From positions 124,001 to 188,000 of the forward strand of contig NZ_FNSZ01000002.1 of assembly GCF_900105245.1 (NCBI RefSeq): a DNA stretch of 64,000 bases, in the 5' to 3' direction. Positions 52,301 to 59,650 of this stretch are shown in pieces (position 1 is the stretch's first letter; each line of letters starts with the position of its first letter). The stretch is from Streptomyces sp. 1222.5. Its GTDB lineage: Bacteria; Actinomycetota; Actinomycetes; Streptomycetales; Streptomycetaceae. The position numbers and the translations under genes were made by a program. Under the pieces are notes generated by a model, which was not told the origin of the DNA, did not search any database, and was given only the letters and a program-made list of their open reading frames with translations.

Positions 52301-53338
52301 GTGGGTGCGCGGGAGGCTGTGGCGGCTGCGTGGGCTGTTCATCTGGGGCGTTCGGGTCTGGATGAGGAGGCGGATTTCTTCGATCTGGGGGGTGATTCGC
52401 TGTCGGTCACGCGGGTGGCTGCGCAGGTGGGCCGGGAGTTGGGTGTTGATGTCCCGGTCCGGGACCTGCTGGCGGCGCGTACGTTCGGTGGGCACATCCG
52501 TGTCGTCGGGGACCTGCTGACCGGTGGGGCCGCGAACCAGGACGACGACTACCTCAGCGTCAACCGGGCGCTGTGGGACGAGCGGGTGCCCATCCACACC
52601 GCGAGCGCCTACTACGACGTCGAGGGCTTCAAGCGGGGCACAAACCCACTGCGCGGGTTCGAACTCGCCGAGATCGGCGACGTCACGGGCAAGCGCCTGG
52701 CCCATCTGCAGTGCCACATAGGGCTGGACACACTCGCCTGGGCCCGTCGCGGCGCGCAGGTGACCGGGCTCGACTTCTCCGCCCCCGCCATCGAGGAGGC
52801 CCGCGACCTCGCCGCGGAACTCGGGCTCCCCGCGCGTTTCGTCATCGGTGACGTCTACGAGTCCGCCCGCCTGCTCGGCGCCGGCTCCTACGACATCGTC
52901 TACACCGGAGTCGGCGCCCTGTGCTGGCTGCCCGACATGCGCCGGTGGGCCGAGACGGTCGCCTCCCTGCTCGTGCCGGGCGGCACGCTCTACCTCGCGG
53001 AGTTCCATCCCTTCGCGGACACCCTCGCCGAGGACGGCCGCACCGTCACCCGGGACTACTTCGACAGCGCACCGCAGCACAGCGAGATGCGCGGCACCTA
53101 CGCCGACGCGCAGGCGGTGACCAGCAACACCCAGGCGGTCGCCTTCCAGCACGGCCTCGGCGAGGTGACCTCGGCACTCATCGCGGCGGGACTGCGGATC
53201 GACCTCCTCAACGAGCACGACAGCACCGTGTTCCAGAGGTTCCACTCCCTGGAGAAGCAGCCCGACGGCGCCTTCCGCGCGGCCGTCGGCCGGCCCCGGG
53301 TCCCGCTCATGTACTCGCTGCGGGCAACCCGCATCTGA
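49355..53338 (+). CDS. Type I polyketide synthase, KS-AT-ACP-ACP-MT
   Basis: This 1327-residue single module has a KS (residues 9-430: TACSSS Cys near 177, EAHATGT, NIGHLDAAAG). The AT (about 520-840) has GHSLGE near 619 and HAFH near 719, a malonyl-CoA signature. Two ACPs carry GGDSLS Ser near 936 and 1014. The last 270 residues are a class I SAM methyltransferase (GKRLAHLQCHIGLDTLAWARRGAQVTGLDFS). There is no KR, DH or TE. A fused C-terminal MT of the stand-alone type is unusual. The module probably extends an amino-acyl or acyl starter by one malonyl unit. Release would need the type II TE or another protein. Confidence 0.92.
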   Translation: MTRDRSLDIAVTGMAARFPGADDIDQWWSALQAGRVLTTRLDRSELLAAGVAPDLADDPAYVPVRGLLPDADRFEHELFRIAPRDAELMDPQARLMLETAWAALEDAGVGPLDARTTTGVYASASGSAYLRRMLGGGGLTPEALEQALRGTEPDYLATRIAYKLGLTGPALTVQTACSSSLVAVHMAVQALLNGDCDQAVVVAAGVDFPQAGHLYVPGGILSASGVCRPFDAGADGALAGSGVACVVLRPLADALDAGGARPHGVILGTAINNDGSDKAGYNAPSARGQEAVIRAALHSADIEASSLGYLEAHATGTRVGDPIEWSAATAALAGLGARPGQVAVGAVKANIGHLDAAAGLASLIKALMVVKEAVVPPVAGFSELNPLLETEGSPLRVPTEARPWAGPGPRRAGVSSFGIGGTNAHVVIEQAPETVAVPRAEERERLVVLSAATPAALDRSAARLSARLSQADADLADVAHTLAAGRTHLPWRLAVTGRTGAEVAARLAQSTDLVRGSRPAGGGGPVVFLLPGQGAQYPGMAVPLAASLPGFSQALETCLEAFEPEQAATLRRAVTDPAFPAAELEATELAQPALFAVEYAAATALTGLGLTPAALVGHSLGEITAACLAGVLDLPDAARLVSARGRAMQSCPPGAMLALNCGEDEAGKLMAEYGTALDLAAVNGPDACVVAGPVDTVEAFRSWLGGRITTRRLATGHAFHSALIEPAVPHLLEALSAVRLAPPKVPIAANVTGRLLPAGARIEAGMFAEQARGTVRFQEALASVAEAYPDAVAVEVGPGRALAALAESAGLKAVPLSAARAADMPADGPLTALAELWTLGRPVDPAELSTEGRLLHLPGHPFAGPRLLAPEALPATPAAAPCPQAPARTGTRPDGSDAVTGSVPVGAREAVAAAWAVHLGRSGLGEEADFFDLGGDSLSVTRVAAQVGRELGVDVPVRDLLAARTFGGHIRVVGDLLAGSVPVGAREAVAAAWAVHLGRSGLDEEADFFDLGGDSLSVTRVAAQVGRELGVDVPVRDLLAARTFGGHIRVVGDLLTGGAANQDDDYLSVNRALWDERVPIHTASAYYDVEGFKRGTNPLRGFELAEIGDVTGKRLAHLQCHIGLDTLAWARRGAQVTGLDFSAPAIEEARDLAAELGLPARFVIGDVYESARLLGAGSYDIVYTGVGALCWLPDMRRWAETVASLLVPGGTLYLAEFHPFADTLAEDGRTVTRDYFDSAPQHSEMRGTYADAQAVTSNTQAVAFQHGLGEVTSALIAAGLRIDLLNEHDSTVFQRFHSLEKQPDGAFRAAVGRPRVPLMYSLRATRI
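52055..52522 (+). repeat. Near-identical tandem duplication of the ACP
   Basis: Units 52055-52288 and 52289-52522 are 234 bp (78 codons) each, and I see a single base difference (Gly/Asp codon) before the end of the second unit. The repeat has clearly lower third-position G+C than the KS, AT and MT around it, so it looks recently acquired or gene-converted. Confidence 0.9.
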
Positions 53339-53356
53339 TCGGCAGGAGACGCCGCT

Positions 53357-54118
53357 GTGAACCAGCACCAAGCCACCCAGGTCGACGAGGAGCGTTACCG
53401 CCCCGTCCTGGCCAACCAGCGCTCCAGCAAGACCCTGCGCGCCATCTACCAGGAGGTGTACCAGGAGGAGTATCCGGACGAGGTCGAGCCCTTCGGGTTC
53501 GTGACCCTGAGCGACCTGCGCGCCTGTGCTCGCTTCCTCGGACCGCACGAGGTGACGCGGCTCGTCGACGTCGGCTGCGGCCGCGGCGGCCCGGGACTGT
53601 GGGTCGCGCGGGAGCTGGGCGCCTCGCTGGCCGGCGTCGACATCGTCGCCGAGGCGGTCGAGGAGGCGCGGCGGCTCGCCACCACGTTCCACCGGGCACC
53701 CGAGGCCGAGTTCCATGCCGCCGGCGCGACGGACACCAAACTGCCCGGGCAGTCCTTCGACGGCGCGATGAGCATCGACGCGCTGTGGATGGTGCTCAAC
53801 AAGGCCGCCGCCTTCGAGGAGTTGGCCCGTCTGCTGCGGCCGGGGAGCCCCCTGGTGTTCACCACCTGGGCGCCCCCGCACCTGGACTACGCCTGGTTCC
53901 TGGAGCCGGCCGGCTTCCAGGACATCGAGACGGTGGAGGTGACCGGTTCGCCCGAGCGTCAACTCGCGGTGTACGAGCGCATCCTGGCCGAGCGTGCGAC
54001 GATCGCCCGGGAGATGGGCGACGCCGCCGCGCAGGTCCTCGTCGACGAGGCGACGGAGGCCCCGCTGCTGCTGGGCACCGTGCCCCGGGTCATGGTCCGG
54101 GCCGTACGCGCCCGATGA
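53357..54118 (+). CDS. SAM-dependent methyltransferase
   Basis: This 253-residue class I methyltransferase has motif I LVDVGCGRGGPGLWVARELGA, an acidic motif II in GVDIVAEAVEEARRLA, and FDGAMSIDALWMVLNKAAAFEELARLLRPG. It starts at a GTG 18 bp after the PKS stop, in the same operon. O-, N- or C-methylation cannot be told apart from sequence; the fused PKS domain is a second methyltransferase of similar fold. Confidence 0.85.
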   Translation: MNQHQATQVDEERYRPVLANQRSSKTLRAIYQEVYQEEYPDEVEPFGFVTLSDLRACARFLGPHEVTRLVDVGCGRGGPGLWVARELGASLAGVDIVAEAVEEARRLATTFHRAPEAEFHAAGATDTKLPGQSFDGAMSIDALWMVLNKAAAFEELARLLRPGSPLVFTTWAPPHLDYAWFLEPAGFQDIETVEVTGSPERQLAVYERILAERATIAREMGDAAAQVLVDEATEAPLLLGTVPRVMVRAVRAR

Positions 54119-54127
54119 CCGCCTCGT

Positions 54128-54158
54128 GGTGCGGCGGACCCGTCCGGGCCGCCGCACC
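54128..54158. terminator. Bidirectional terminator between convergent genes
   Basis: GGTGCGGCGG (54128-54137) and CCGCCGCACC (54149-54158) form a perfect 10-bp stem with an 11-base loop, placed between the methyltransferase and acetyltransferase stops. Confidence 0.65.
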
Positions 54159-54164
54159 GCGTCC

Positions 54165-54653
54165 TCACAGCCCGCGATGCATGATGTGCAGCCCCACATA
54201 GCCGTGGACGGGGTGGTGGAACCCCTCGGGCAGGGTGCCCAGCACCTCGAAGCCGAGCGATCGGTACAGCCCTACCGCCCGCACGTTGCTCTCCACGACC
54301 GCGTTGAACTGCATGGCCCGGAAGCCGGCCGCCCGCGCCCACTCGATGGCATACTCGCCGAGCGCACGGCCCACTCCCCGGCCCTCGTGAGCCGGGTCGA
54401 CCATGAAGCTGGCACTGGCGATGTGTCCGGCATTGCCCATGTGGTTGCGGTTCATCTTGGCGGTGCCCAGCACCGTGCCGGCGTCGTCGACGGCGACCAC
54501 CGTCCGGTCCGGCGCAGGCAGCATCCACCAGTCACGCCCTTCCTCTTTCCCCAAGTCCATGGGGTAGGTGAAGGTCTCCCCGGCGGTCACGATCCGCTGG
54601 AAGAAAGGCCATACGGCAGGCCAGTCCGGGCTGTCGGCTTCCCTGATCAACAT
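54165..54653 (-). CDS. GNAT-family N-acetyltransferase
   Basis: This 162-residue GNAT protein has the acetyl-CoA-binding motif VDPAHEGRGVGRALGEYAIEWARAAGF and the C-terminal LYRSLGFEVLGTLPEG. ATG 54653 (MLIREADSPDW) is preferred; starts at 54665 or 54722 would run into the operator. It resembles phosphinothricin-acetyltransferase-like resistance enzymes and may inactivate the intracellular product or an intermediate by N-acetylation. It is divergent from the secreted-peptide gene across a TTGCCA-type operator. Confidence 0.85.
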   Translation of the reverse strand: MLIREADSPDWPAVWPFFQRIVTAGETFTYPMDLGKEEGRDWWMLPAPDRTVVAVDDAGTVLGTAKMNRNHMGNAGHIASASFMVDPAHEGRGVGRALGEYAIEWARAAGFRAMQFNAVVESNVRAVGLYRSLGFEVLGTLPEGFHHPVHGYVGLHIMHRGL

Positions 54654-54704
54654 GCGGGACAGCATGGCAGGTTCACTGCGCGTGGCCCACTGGTACACCC
54701 TCCA

Positions 54705-54763
54705 TTGCCAACCCGCTGACAACTATTGCCAAACGATGTTGCCAACCATAGGCTCTGTGGCAA
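54705..54763. promoter_or_regulatory. TTGCCA/TGGCAA operator between acetyltransferase and secreted-peptide genes
   Basis: TTGCCA at 54705-54710, 54726-54731 and 54739-54744, with TGGCAA at 54758-54763, make three direct and one inverted half-site in 59 bp. This is the densest of the three clusters and sits in the promoter of the DIGWP peptide operon. Confidence 0.7.
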
Positions 54764-54817
54764 CGCGGACGCCGGTCGGCGCTGCGATCACTGAATGATC
54801 TTTCCCAAGGAGATGCC

Positions 54818-55036
54818 ATGCGGCTGTTCGTCCGCGCCGTTTGTACGTCCGCCGCCCTCACGGCACTCGGAGTCATCGCCTTCTCCGGCGCGGCGCTCGA
54901 CGGCGACATCGGCTGGCCCAGCGCGGCGAAGTCCACCCCCGCTGCCTCGTCCGCCCAGGACATCGGCTGGCCCGTCCCGCCCAAGGCCGCCACTGTCATC
55001 TCCGCCCACGACATCGGCTGGCCCGCGGTCCGCTGA
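54818..55036 (+). CDS. 72-residue secreted peptide with three DIGWP repeats; candidate signalling pro-peptide
   Basis: The ATG at 54818 follows AAGGAG. Residues 1-27 are a Sec-type signal sequence: MRLFVR, then a hydrophobic stretch to GAAL. The rest holds DIGWP at residues 30-34, 48-52 and 65-69, separated by Ala/Ser/Pro/Lys-rich spacers. The DNA for each repeat is identical over 15 bases (GACATCGGCTGGCCC at 54905, 54959 and 55010). Repeats separated by spacers fit a pro-peptide cut by extracellular proteases into several copies of one short peptide. A RiPP precursor is the alternative, but no dedicated macrocyclase is present. It heads the six-gene rightward operon. Confidence 0.75.
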   Translation: MRLFVRAVCTSAALTALGVIAFSGAALDGDIGWPSAAKSTPAASSAQDIGWPVPPKAATVISAHDIGWPAVR

Positions 55037-55078
55037 CCTCGTTCCCGCACCACCGCCGACGCCCACCCCCCCCAGAGA

Positions 55079-57691
55079 GTGACGGACCCGATGGCCACAG
55101 ACCCTCTCCACTCATCAGCCGTCAGCACCGCAGTGATCGTGGATGGTTACTCCACCGGCACGTTCCTCCCCTCCGCCTTCGCCCGGCTCGGCGTCGAGGT
55201 CGTGCATGTCTACAGCACCGCGGAACCGATGGCGACCATGCTCGCCCCGGACCAAGCCGCCTACCGGAGGCAGTTCCACTGCCCGGACGACGCCTTCGAA
55301 CGAACCGTACAGGCCCTCGCGGAGCTGCGGCCGGTGGCCGTCCTGGCCGGTCAGGAGCCCGGGGTCCCGCTGGCCGACGCGCTCAGCGAACGCCTCCACC
55401 TGGCCACCAATGGCACCGCGCTGTCGACGGCCCGCCGTGACAAGTACGAGATGGCCGAGACCCTGCGCGCGGCAGGCATCCACTGCGCCCGCCAGTTGAA
55501 GTCGTCGGACCCCGCCCAGCTCGTCGACTGGGCCGAGCGGGAAGGCTCCTACCCGGTCGTCGTCAAGCCGCTCAGCTCGGCCTCCACCGACCATGTCTAC
55601 CGCTGCCACGACGCCGCCGAGGTCGACGCCGCGGCCCGCGCGGTGCTCGGCTCCACGGACATTTTCGACCGGCGTAACACCGAGGCTCTCGTGCAGTCGT
55701 TCCTCGAGGGCACCGAGTACATCGTGGACACCGTCAGCGTGGACGGCGAGCGCTACGTCTGCGGTGTCTGGGAGTACGAGAAGAAGATCCTGCCCGGCGG
55801 CCACAACGTCTACGACCTCGATGTGCTGCTGGCACCGGACCAGGACCCGGTGCCGGAACTGATCGCGTACATCGACACGGTCCTCGACGCGCTCGGCATC
55901 CGGCACGGCCCGGCCCACGCCGAGGTCATCATGACCCCCGACGGCCCGGCCCTGGTGGAGATCGGCGCCCGGCTCAACGGCAATCTCCACCCGGGCCTGC
56001 ACGACACCTGCCTCGGCACCAACCAGGCGGATCTGACCGCGCTGGCCTACGCCCGCCCGGAGGAGTTCCGCAGCCGCTACGCCGGCCGCGTCTACACCCG
56101 GCACCAGCCGGCCGCCGTCCACAACACGCGCACCGAGCGCGGCGGTGTCGTCGCCGCGGTCGACCAAGCCGCCGTCGACCGGATCAGCGCTGTGCCCGGC
56201 GTGTACCTGGTGAGCGTCAAGCTGGGCCCCGGCAAGGCCCTGCGGCCCACCACCGACCTGCTCAGCAGCCCGCTGCGCATCTTCATGACGGCCCCCGCCC
56301 TGGAGACGATCCGCGCCGCCCACCGGACCCTGGCGGGCCTCACGGACGCGGTCTACCGGCTGGAGAGCGAGGGGAGCCGGCCCCGGATACTGCTGCTGGG
56401 GACCGACAAATACGTCATGGAGGCGTGCGCCCGAAACGGCGTCGACGCCGTCGTCGTCTGGGGGGCCGCCGGCTACGACCACGGACTCGCCGAGGTCCCG
56501 CCGGAACTGACCGTCCTGCGCGTCGACGAGCAGAAGAACCCCGAGGCGGTCCTGATGGCCCTGCACCGGGCAGGCCTCGCGGAGGCCGGGTTCGACGCCG
56601 TGCAGACCTCCGACGAGTGGGCCCTGGTGACCGCCGGGCTCCTCGCCCAGCACTTCGGCTGCCGTGCGATCGACCCGGTGACCGCGGTGCACTTCCGCGA
56701 CAAGTCCCTGCAGAAGCGGCGCGTCGCCGAGGCGGGCGTGCCGGCGGCCCGGGTGACCGTCGTCGACGACGTGCACGAGGTCGGCGGCATCACCGCCTGG
56801 CCGTACGAACGGGCCGTGCTCAAGCCCGTCGCCGGCGCCGCCACCGCGCGCACCACGGTCGTCGGCTCCCTGGAGGAACTGCGCGAGACCAGTGACCGCT
56901 ACCGCCGGCAGCGCACCTCGCAGCGCACGTTCGTGCTGGAGGAGTACATCGACGGCGAGGAGTGGATGGTCGACGGCTTCGTCCACGACGGCGAACTGCG
57001 CTTCTTCGCCGTGGGCCGCTACGGAGCGCCCTGTCTGACCACCGTCGACGAGGGACTCCCGCTGTGGATGCGCCACTTCGACCCCAAGGACGAGGCGTGG
57101 GCGTACGAGCGGGCCGAGCCAGTCGTCACCCGGGCGCTGACCGCACTCGGGCTGCGTGACGGCGTCTTCCACATGGAACTCTTCCACCAGCCCGGCACCG
57201 GGCGGCTCGTCTTCAGCGAGTGCGCGGCACGCCGCGGCGGCGGACTCCTCCACGAGCAGATCCAGGCCAAGTTCGGTGTGCACCTCGGCGAAGCGGCGCT
57301 GCTCAGCGCCCTTGGCCGGGCTCCGAGGACGGACACCGCCTACCGGGCCGCGATCGTCGGCACGAGCTACCTCAGTGGCCGCACGGGCGTCGTCCTCGAC
57401 TGCCCTAGCCCGGCCGAGGTACGGGAACTGCCCGGAGTGGAGTTCGTACGGATCGAGTTCCCGGTAGGTGAGCGGTTCTCCGGCACGATCGACAACACCA
57501 ATCACCGTGTGGGCCAGATTCTGGTCTCGGCCGACGACGAACAGGAGCTGCTGGAACGGTTTGCCGCGGTGCGTGACTGGTTCGACGAACGGCTCGTGGT
57601 GGCGCCCGAGGGCGTCACCGGCCGCGAACTGCGCGCCTGGTACCGGCAGGTCCGCCCGGACGCCGACTTCCGGGACCCGCTGTGGCAGTGA
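55079..57691 (+). CDS. Tandem ATP-grasp ligase (two ligase units in one protein)
   Basis: This 870-residue protein has two ATP-grasp units. The first (residues 1-430) is homologous to the ligase at 44826, with YPVVVKPLSSASTD, VQSFLEGTEYIVD and HAEVIMTPDGPALVEIGARL. The second (440-870) has YERAVLKPVAGAATA, LEEYIDGEEWMVDG and HMELFHQPGTGRLVFSECAARRGGG. Each half could make one amide bond, giving a tripeptide or two separate couplings. GTG 55079 is the longest start; ATG 55091 is as likely. Its stop overlaps the next gene (GTGA). Confidence 0.88.
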   Translation: MTDPMATDPLHSSAVSTAVIVDGYSTGTFLPSAFARLGVEVVHVYSTAEPMATMLAPDQAAYRRQFHCPDDAFERTVQALAELRPVAVLAGQEPGVPLADALSERLHLATNGTALSTARRDKYEMAETLRAAGIHCARQLKSSDPAQLVDWAEREGSYPVVVKPLSSASTDHVYRCHDAAEVDAAARAVLGSTDIFDRRNTEALVQSFLEGTEYIVDTVSVDGERYVCGVWEYEKKILPGGHNVYDLDVLLAPDQDPVPELIAYIDTVLDALGIRHGPAHAEVIMTPDGPALVEIGARLNGNLHPGLHDTCLGTNQADLTALAYARPEEFRSRYAGRVYTRHQPAAVHNTRTERGGVVAAVDQAAVDRISAVPGVYLVSVKLGPGKALRPTTDLLSSPLRIFMTAPALETIRAAHRTLAGLTDAVYRLESEGSRPRILLLGTDKYVMEACARNGVDAVVVWGAAGYDHGLAEVPPELTVLRVDEQKNPEAVLMALHRAGLAEAGFDAVQTSDEWALVTAGLLAQHFGCRAIDPVTAVHFRDKSLQKRRVAEAGVPAARVTVVDDVHEVGGITAWPYERAVLKPVAGAATARTTVVGSLEELRETSDRYRRQRTSQRTFVLEEYIDGEEWMVDGFVHDGELRFFAVGRYGAPCLTTVDEGLPLWMRHFDPKDEAWAYERAEPVVTRALTALGLRDGVFHMELFHQPGTGRLVFSECAARRGGGLLHEQIQAKFGVHLGEAALLSALGRAPRTDTAYRAAIVGTSYLSGRTGVVLDCPSPAEVRELPGVEFVRIEFPVGERFSGTIDNTNHRVGQILVSADDEQELLERFAAVRDWFDERLVVAPEGVTGRELRAWYRQVRPDADFRDPLWQ

Positions 57692-58956
57692 CCGCAAGGA
57701 CAGCCACGGGGCAGCCCCCCACCGCCCCGCGCGGGCGCCGGTCGCTCACCGCCCGGCTGCTGCCCGAGCGCGGGCCGCGCCGGACGCTGGCCGCGGCGAC
57801 CTTCGTGAACGCGGTCGGAAGCGGCATGTTCATGTCCTCCAGCGCGCTGTACTTCACGCGGGTGGTGCACCTGCCGATGTCCCAGGTGGCCTTCGGGCTG
57901 TTCCTCGGCGCCATGGTCGGCCTGGCCGCCGGACTGCTGGGCGGCAAGGTCGCCGACCGCTGGGGAGCACGCGAGACACAGCTCGCCGTCATGATCGCAG
58001 GCAGCGTCTTCATGTGCTGCTACTTGCTCGTCGACGCGTTCTGGTCCTACCTCGTGGTGTCCGTCCTCATCGGCGTGGTCTTCGCCGCGGACAAGTCGAG
58101 CAAGGCCCCGCTGATCCGCGGATTCGGCGGCGAGGACCCCGCCGCCTTCCGCGCCTACCTACGCGCTTCGACCAACCTGGCCGTGTCGCTGGGGGCGCTC
58201 GCCGCGGGCGTGGCCATCCAGCTCGACACCGCTCCCGCCTACCTCGCGGTGGTCGCCGGCCGGGCCGTGTCCTTCGCCGGCTGCGCACTCGTCCTGCTGC
58301 GCCTGCCCCGACTCGCCCCGCTGCCGGCACCGACGGCGAGCGGACGCTGGGAGGCTCTGCGGGACCGCCCGTACCTGGCGGCGACCGTCCTCAACTGCCT
58401 GATGTCCCTGCACTTCGCGATCCCGACCTTCTTGCTGCCCCTGTGGATCGTCGGCCACACCGCCGCGCCCCGGTGGACGGTGTCCGCGGTGCTGGTGCTC
58501 AACACCGTGCTGGTCATCGGCCTGCAGGTGACGGTGAGCCGAAACGTCGACGACACAGCCGCGGCCGGCCGGCGCATGCGGTGGGCGGGCATCGCCGTCG
58601 CAGCCGGGCTCGGTCTGATCCTGCTGGCCGGAAAACCCTCCGCCTGGCCGGCGGGCGCACTGCTGCTGACCGCCACCGCCGTGTACACCGTCGGGGAACT
58701 GTGGCACGCGGCCGCCGCCATGGAGTACTGCTTCGGCCTCGCCGCGCCCCACGCCCAAGGCCAGTACGCCGGAGTGTTCGGCCTCGGCGGCGGCGTCGCC
58801 GAGGCACTGGCACCGGTCGTACTCGGCGCGCTCGCCCTCGACCTGGGCGGACCCGGCTACCTCGTGCTGGCCGCCCTGTTCATCACGGTCGGCTTCGCCA
58901 GTCGCCCGCTCCTCACCTGGGCCGAGCGCACAGGGCGACCGGCCCCCACCACATAA
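57688..58956 (+). CDS. MFS transporter (second exporter)
   Basis: This 422-residue 12-helix transporter has NAVGSGMFMSSSALYFTRVVHL at the start and the loop motif GGKVADRWGARETQ. It is not closely similar to the first exporter. The GTG at 57688 overlaps the ligase stop as GTGA; a GTG two codons earlier is possible. It probably exports the product or the signalling peptide's partners. Confidence 0.85.
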   Translation: MTARTATGQPPTAPRGRRSLTARLLPERGPRRTLAAATFVNAVGSGMFMSSSALYFTRVVHLPMSQVAFGLFLGAMVGLAAGLLGGKVADRWGARETQLAVMIAGSVFMCCYLLVDAFWSYLVVSVLIGVVFAADKSSKAPLIRGFGGEDPAAFRAYLRASTNLAVSLGALAAGVAIQLDTAPAYLAVVAGRAVSFAGCALVLLRLPRLAPLPAPTASGRWEALRDRPYLAATVLNCLMSLHFAIPTFLLPLWIVGHTAAPRWTVSAVLVLNTVLVIGLQVTVSRNVDDTAAAGRRMRWAGIAVAAGLGLILLAGKPSAWPAGALLLTATAVYTVGELWHAAAAMEYCFGLAAPHAQGQYAGVFGLGGGVAEALAPVVLGALALDLGGPGYLVLAALFITVGFASRPLLTWAERTGRPAPTT

Positions 58957-59034
58957 CTCCACCGGCCGCTGGACAGCCAGCCGGCTCCGGCACCCCCGTA
59001 CCCGAGACAAAATCACCATCCAAGGAGATGCCCC

Positions 59035-59607
59035 ATGTCCGCTGTGTCCCTTTCCGTCATCGACCCGGAACTGGTGGAGCTCGTCCCCGGCCTCCGCTTC
59101 AGCCACGACAAGATCGTCGAGGCCTACCAGCAGTACCTCGAGCGGGTTCCGCTGCCCGCGTCCGGGAACGCCGAGGACCGCTTCCGCCGGCTCGGTCTGA
59201 CGCACCGCGCCAACGCCGAGGACCCGTGGCGTGACGCCGGCAACGGCCAGTTCAACCAGGCAACCGGCGAGAAGAACTTCGAGGAGTCCGAGTTCTGCGA
59301 GTTCAACGAGGAACTGAAGGACACCTACTTCTACGAAATCTACAAGAACCTGCCGTTCCGCCCCGGCCGCATGCGCCTGGTCACCCTGCACCCGGGCGAG
59401 ATCTACCACATGCACACCGACGCCTCCCGGGTCGCCCACATGGCGATCCAGACCAACGAGGACTCCCGGCTGCTGTTCCGCAGCGGTCACACCTACCACG
59501 TGCCGACGGACGGCCGGATCCACATCCTCAACACCATCCGCCACCACTCCGCCTACAACGCCGGCGGCACGGACCGCATCCATCTGACGATGACGCTGGC
59601 CGACTGA
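59035..59607 (+). CDS. Asp/Asn beta-hydroxylase-family Fe(II)/2-oxoglutarate oxygenase
   Basis: This 190-residue jelly-roll protein has the iron-binding HxD in YHMHTDAS, the distal His in RHHSAYN and the 2-oxoglutarate-binding Arg in DRIHLTMTL. Such enzymes hydroxylate aspartate, asparagine, lysine or proline residues. AAGGAG precedes the ATG. It lies directly before the A-T NRPS and may hydroxylate its amino acid, free or on the carrier. Confidence 0.82.
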   Translation: MSAVSLSVIDPELVELVPGLRFSHDKIVEAYQQYLERVPLPASGNAEDRFRRLGLTHRANAEDPWRDAGNGQFNQATGEKNFEESEFCEFNEELKDTYFYEIYKNLPFRPGRMRLVTLHPGEIYHMHTDASRVAHMAIQTNEDSRLLFRSGHTYHVPTDGRIHILNTIRHHSAYNAGGTDRIHLTMTLAD

Positions 59608-59650
59608 GACCCGCAGCCATCCGTTCACGACCGCTATCGAAGGAGTTCTG

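Noticed and set aside
49214..54199. A 1661-codon open frame antisense to the PKS and methyltransferase
   Set aside because: It is the high-G+C shadow of real genes; its protein is low-complexity Gly/Arg/Val-rich with no motif.
54818..55036. DIGWP peptide as a graspetide (microviridin-like) RiPP precursor
   Set aside because: The ATP-grasp enzymes here resemble free amino acid ligases, the peptide begins with a secretion signal, and no leader-binding or protease/ABC partner is present. Kept as an alternative only.
55115..57697. 860-codon antisense frame of the tandem ligase
   Set aside because: Typical shadow composition; the plus strand has all ATP-grasp motifs.
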